NCBI GenBank assembly: GCA_016712225.1
Contig: JADJRL010000003.1
Location: 372,001-436,000 of the forward strand
Direction of reading: 5' to 3'
Origin: Candidatus Defluviibacterium haderslevense
GTDB taxonomy: Bacteria; Bacteroidota; Bacteroidia; Chitinophagales; Saprospiraceae
Length of the DNA: 64,000 nucleotides
Shown here: positions 62,539-64,000 of the stretch, in pieces
Position numbering within the stretch: position 1 is the first letter of the stretch
Layout: the number at the start of each line of letters is the position of its first letter
Made by a program: the position numbers and the translations under genes
Notes under the pieces: generated by a model
What the model was told of the DNA's origin: nothing
Database searches by the model: none
The model's input: the letters and a program-made list of their open reading frames with translations, nothing else

Positions 62539-63258
62539 ATGAAACCCATAACAACCCTAATATTCTTGATGTTTATCTTAGGAAGTGCATATGGTCAAGA
62601 ACATAAAAGCCCTTCAAAGAAAATTCAAATAGGAATCAATTATTCAGCAGATCTTAATTATAGAACGCTTTTTATAAAAAAAGAGACTCATGGCTCACTG
62701 ATTGTAAAAGATTCACGAAACAAAAATGAAATCCCAAAATACGGCTACACAACTGGTATTCTACTCTCTATTAATATTTGTCCTAAAATATCTCTAACAA
62801 CCGGTTTGCAATATTCAAATAAAGGATATCAAACAAAAACCACAGAAGCCATATGGCAAGCACCAGATCCGTCTCTTGCTAGTTCAACTCAATTCAGGTA
62901 TCAGAATTATTTTATTGATATCCCAGTCATTGCAAATTATTTTATTGGCAATAAAAAACTTCGTTTGGTGACTTCCCTTGGTTTAACAACCAATTTGTAT
63001 ATTAATGAAATCGTGTCATTAAAATTGAATTATCTAACAAAACCATCAGAAATTCATAATACTAAATCGAATTACAATTACAATAAATTCAATATTAGTG
63101 CCACATTAGGATGCGGTATGAATTATCGCATTCATTCAAAAATTGATATTCGTCTAGAACCCACCTTTAGATATCAAATTTTTAGAATAATAAATGCTGA
63201 TCTTACAGCTCGTCTATGGAATATAGGATTGAACCTAGGCGTATTTAATACTTTTTAA
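62539..63258 (+). CDS. Outer-membrane beta-barrel protein (PorT-like family)
   Basis: The 239-residue protein has a signal peptide (MKPITTLIFLMFILGSAYGQ) and an eight-stranded-type barrel of the Bacteroidota outer-membrane beta-barrel family: QIGINYSADLNYRTL, SLTTGLQYSNKGYQTK, NYFIDIPVIANYFIG, KIDIRLEPTFRYQIF, closing LWNIGLNLGVFNTF with terminal Phe. Function unknown. It is a close paralogue of the next gene. Confidence 0.85.
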   Translation: MKPITTLIFLMFILGSAYGQEHKSPSKKIQIGINYSADLNYRTLFIKKETHGSLIVKDSRNKNEIPKYGYTTGILLSINICPKISLTTGLQYSNKGYQTKTTEAIWQAPDPSLASSTQFRYQNYFIDIPVIANYFIGNKKLRLVTSLGLTTNLYINEIVSLKLNYLTKPSEIHNTKSNYNYNKFNISATLGCGMNYRIHSKIDIRLEPTFRYQIFRIINADLTARLWNIGLNLGVFNTF

Positions 63259-63559
63259 TTCTTGGCTTAAAGATCAAATCGCACATTGGAATATAAGCCA
63301 CAACATAAACTAGAGGTATTATTTGACAAATATATAGTTCACCAAATAGCCATATCTCTTAGGTATTGCATTAATAATATTAATCTAGTTAATACAAACC
63401 TAAGTCAAAACTAACATATCAGTAAACTCCTGTTATGTACACTCAATTAATTTATAACAACTTCTATAACTAGGCATTACTACATAATATTCTAAAATTA
63501 CCATAACTAAATTATGGTATATTCTTATATTTACATTAGTGTTAAAATAAAATATAACT
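63259..63559. other. Spacer between the tandem barrel genes
   Basis: AT-rich, no terminator hairpin recognised; contains only the second gene's -7 box. Confidence 0.5.
63526..63533 (+). promoter_or_regulatory. Candidate -7 box of barrel gene 2
   Basis: TATATTTA octamer at the same relative position as for barrel gene 1. Confidence 0.4.
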
Positions 63560-64000
63560 ATGAAACCCATATTATCTCTTGTAATTTTAATATTTGCACT
63601 TAGCTACGCATTTGGTCAAGACCACAAAAAGGATTCAAAGAAAATTCAATTAGGGATCAATTATTCGCCCGACTATAATTATCGAACCCTAACAATTAAT
63701 AATAAAACTCAAGGAGCTACTCATGTAAAGGATATAAGGAATAAAACTGAATCACCAAAATTCGGATTGACCGCAGGCCTGCAAATTGCATGGACCTTTC
63801 ACCCCAAACTCGCTTTGAATATTGGTCTGCAATATTCAAATAAAGGTTACAAATTAAAAGAAAAACCCCGTGCAATATCAGTAAGTGATCTACTCGATGA
63901 TCAACACTACTTTGCTACTCGTTTCAAATACTCCTTTCATTATATAGATTTCCCTTTAAGTATAAGTTATTTGATTGGAAAAAAAAGAATGCAGATGGTA
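63560..64000 (+). CDS. Outer-membrane beta-barrel protein, paralogue of 62539-63258 (3' truncated)
   Basis: The frame opens at ATG 63560 and is open to the window edge (147 codons). The signal peptide MKPILSLVILIFALSYAFGQ and the mature start DHKKDSKKIQLGINYSPDYN parallel the previous gene (EHKSPSKKIQIGINYSADLN); later segments NIGLQYSNKGYKLKE and HYIDFPLSISYLIGKK also align. The two are a tandem duplication of a PorT-like outer-membrane barrel. Confidence 0.85.
   Translation, partial: MKPILSLVILIFALSYAFGQDHKKDSKKIQLGINYSPDYNYRTLTINNKTQGATHVKDIRNKTESPKFGLTAGLQIAWTFHPKLALNIGLQYSNKGYKLKEKPRAISVSDLLDDQHYFATRFKYSFHYIDFPLSISYLIGKKRMQMV

Noticed and set aside
1..64000. tRNA, rRNA, prophage, transposase or origin of replication
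   Set aside because: No cloverleaf with a GGTTCRA arm, no rRNA-like segment, no integrase or transposase motif, and no DnaA-box cluster were seen on either strand.

Overview
The window reads as chromosomal DNA of a Bacteroidota, most likely a Saprospiria-type bacterium. The evidence is AT-rich DNA, Bacteroidota promoter boxes of the form TAnnTTTG, type IX secretion (T9SS) sorting domains of both type A and type B (gliding-motility-associated), a PorX-type T9SS regulator, a SprB-repeat adhesin, a fused CcoN-CcoO oxidase and a Sec-type (clade II) nitrous oxide reductase gene. No rRNA, tRNA, CRISPR array, transposase or phage gene was seen.

Layout. 1-6.4 kb: a tandem duplication of a two-gene cassette (A-B-A'-B') encoding large secreted beta-propeller-like T9SS cargo, with patchy near-identity that points to gene conversion and with relics of a dead sorting domain in both A-B spacers. 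6.5-11.5 kb: a GT-C-like membrane protein, an orphan sorting-domain-like small ORF, a three-gene ArsR / double AHSA1 / RibD-like operon, then a gene-free stretch with palindromic repeats. 11.5-17.4 kb: a 16-repeat peptidoglycan-binding-domain protein, an HD phosphohydrolase, porX, and tatC with a small membrane protein. 17.5-22.5 kb: two convergent cell-surface proteins with type B sorting domains. 22.6-29.5 kb: housekeeping genes (hutI, a thioredoxin-SPOR protein, fabH, a nitronate monooxygenase/FabK-like protein, a di-heme peroxidase and a small cytochrome lipoprotein), ending in a 16-bp tandem-repeat array. 29.8-35.9 kb: a complete phosphate-uptake operon (porin, pstS, pstC, pstA, pstB, phoU) with a strongly folded pstS-pstC spacer. 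36.2-43.9 kb: beta-barrel, beta-helix, ChaN-like, SnoaL-like and fasciclin proteins, then a haem-copper-oxidase-like membrane protein paired with a Crp/Fnr regulator.

44.0-60.9 kb is a respiratory block, all on the minus strand. One operon makes N2O reductase and its maturation machinery (cytochrome c lipoprotein, nosZ, a NosB-like membrane protein, nosL, nosD, nosF, nosY, an unknown 99-aa protein and a truncated haemoglobin). The other makes the cbb3 oxidase and its assembly factors (Rrf2 regulator, Cys-rich peptide, ccoI, a CBS protein, ccoS, ccoNO, ccoQ, ccoP, ccoG, ccoH and a SafE/DsbD-like copper-linked membrane protein). Together they equip the cell for respiration at low oxygen with N2O as an alternative acceptor. 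Two matching Crp/Fnr-type palindromes, one before the nos operon and one before the fasciclin gene, suggest a small oxygen/NO regulon controlled by the Crp/Fnr protein encoded nearby. A hairpin after nosZ probably sets nosZ expression above that of the downstream nos genes. The right end holds an unknown helical protein and two tandem outer-membrane beta-barrel paralogues, the second cut by the window edge.
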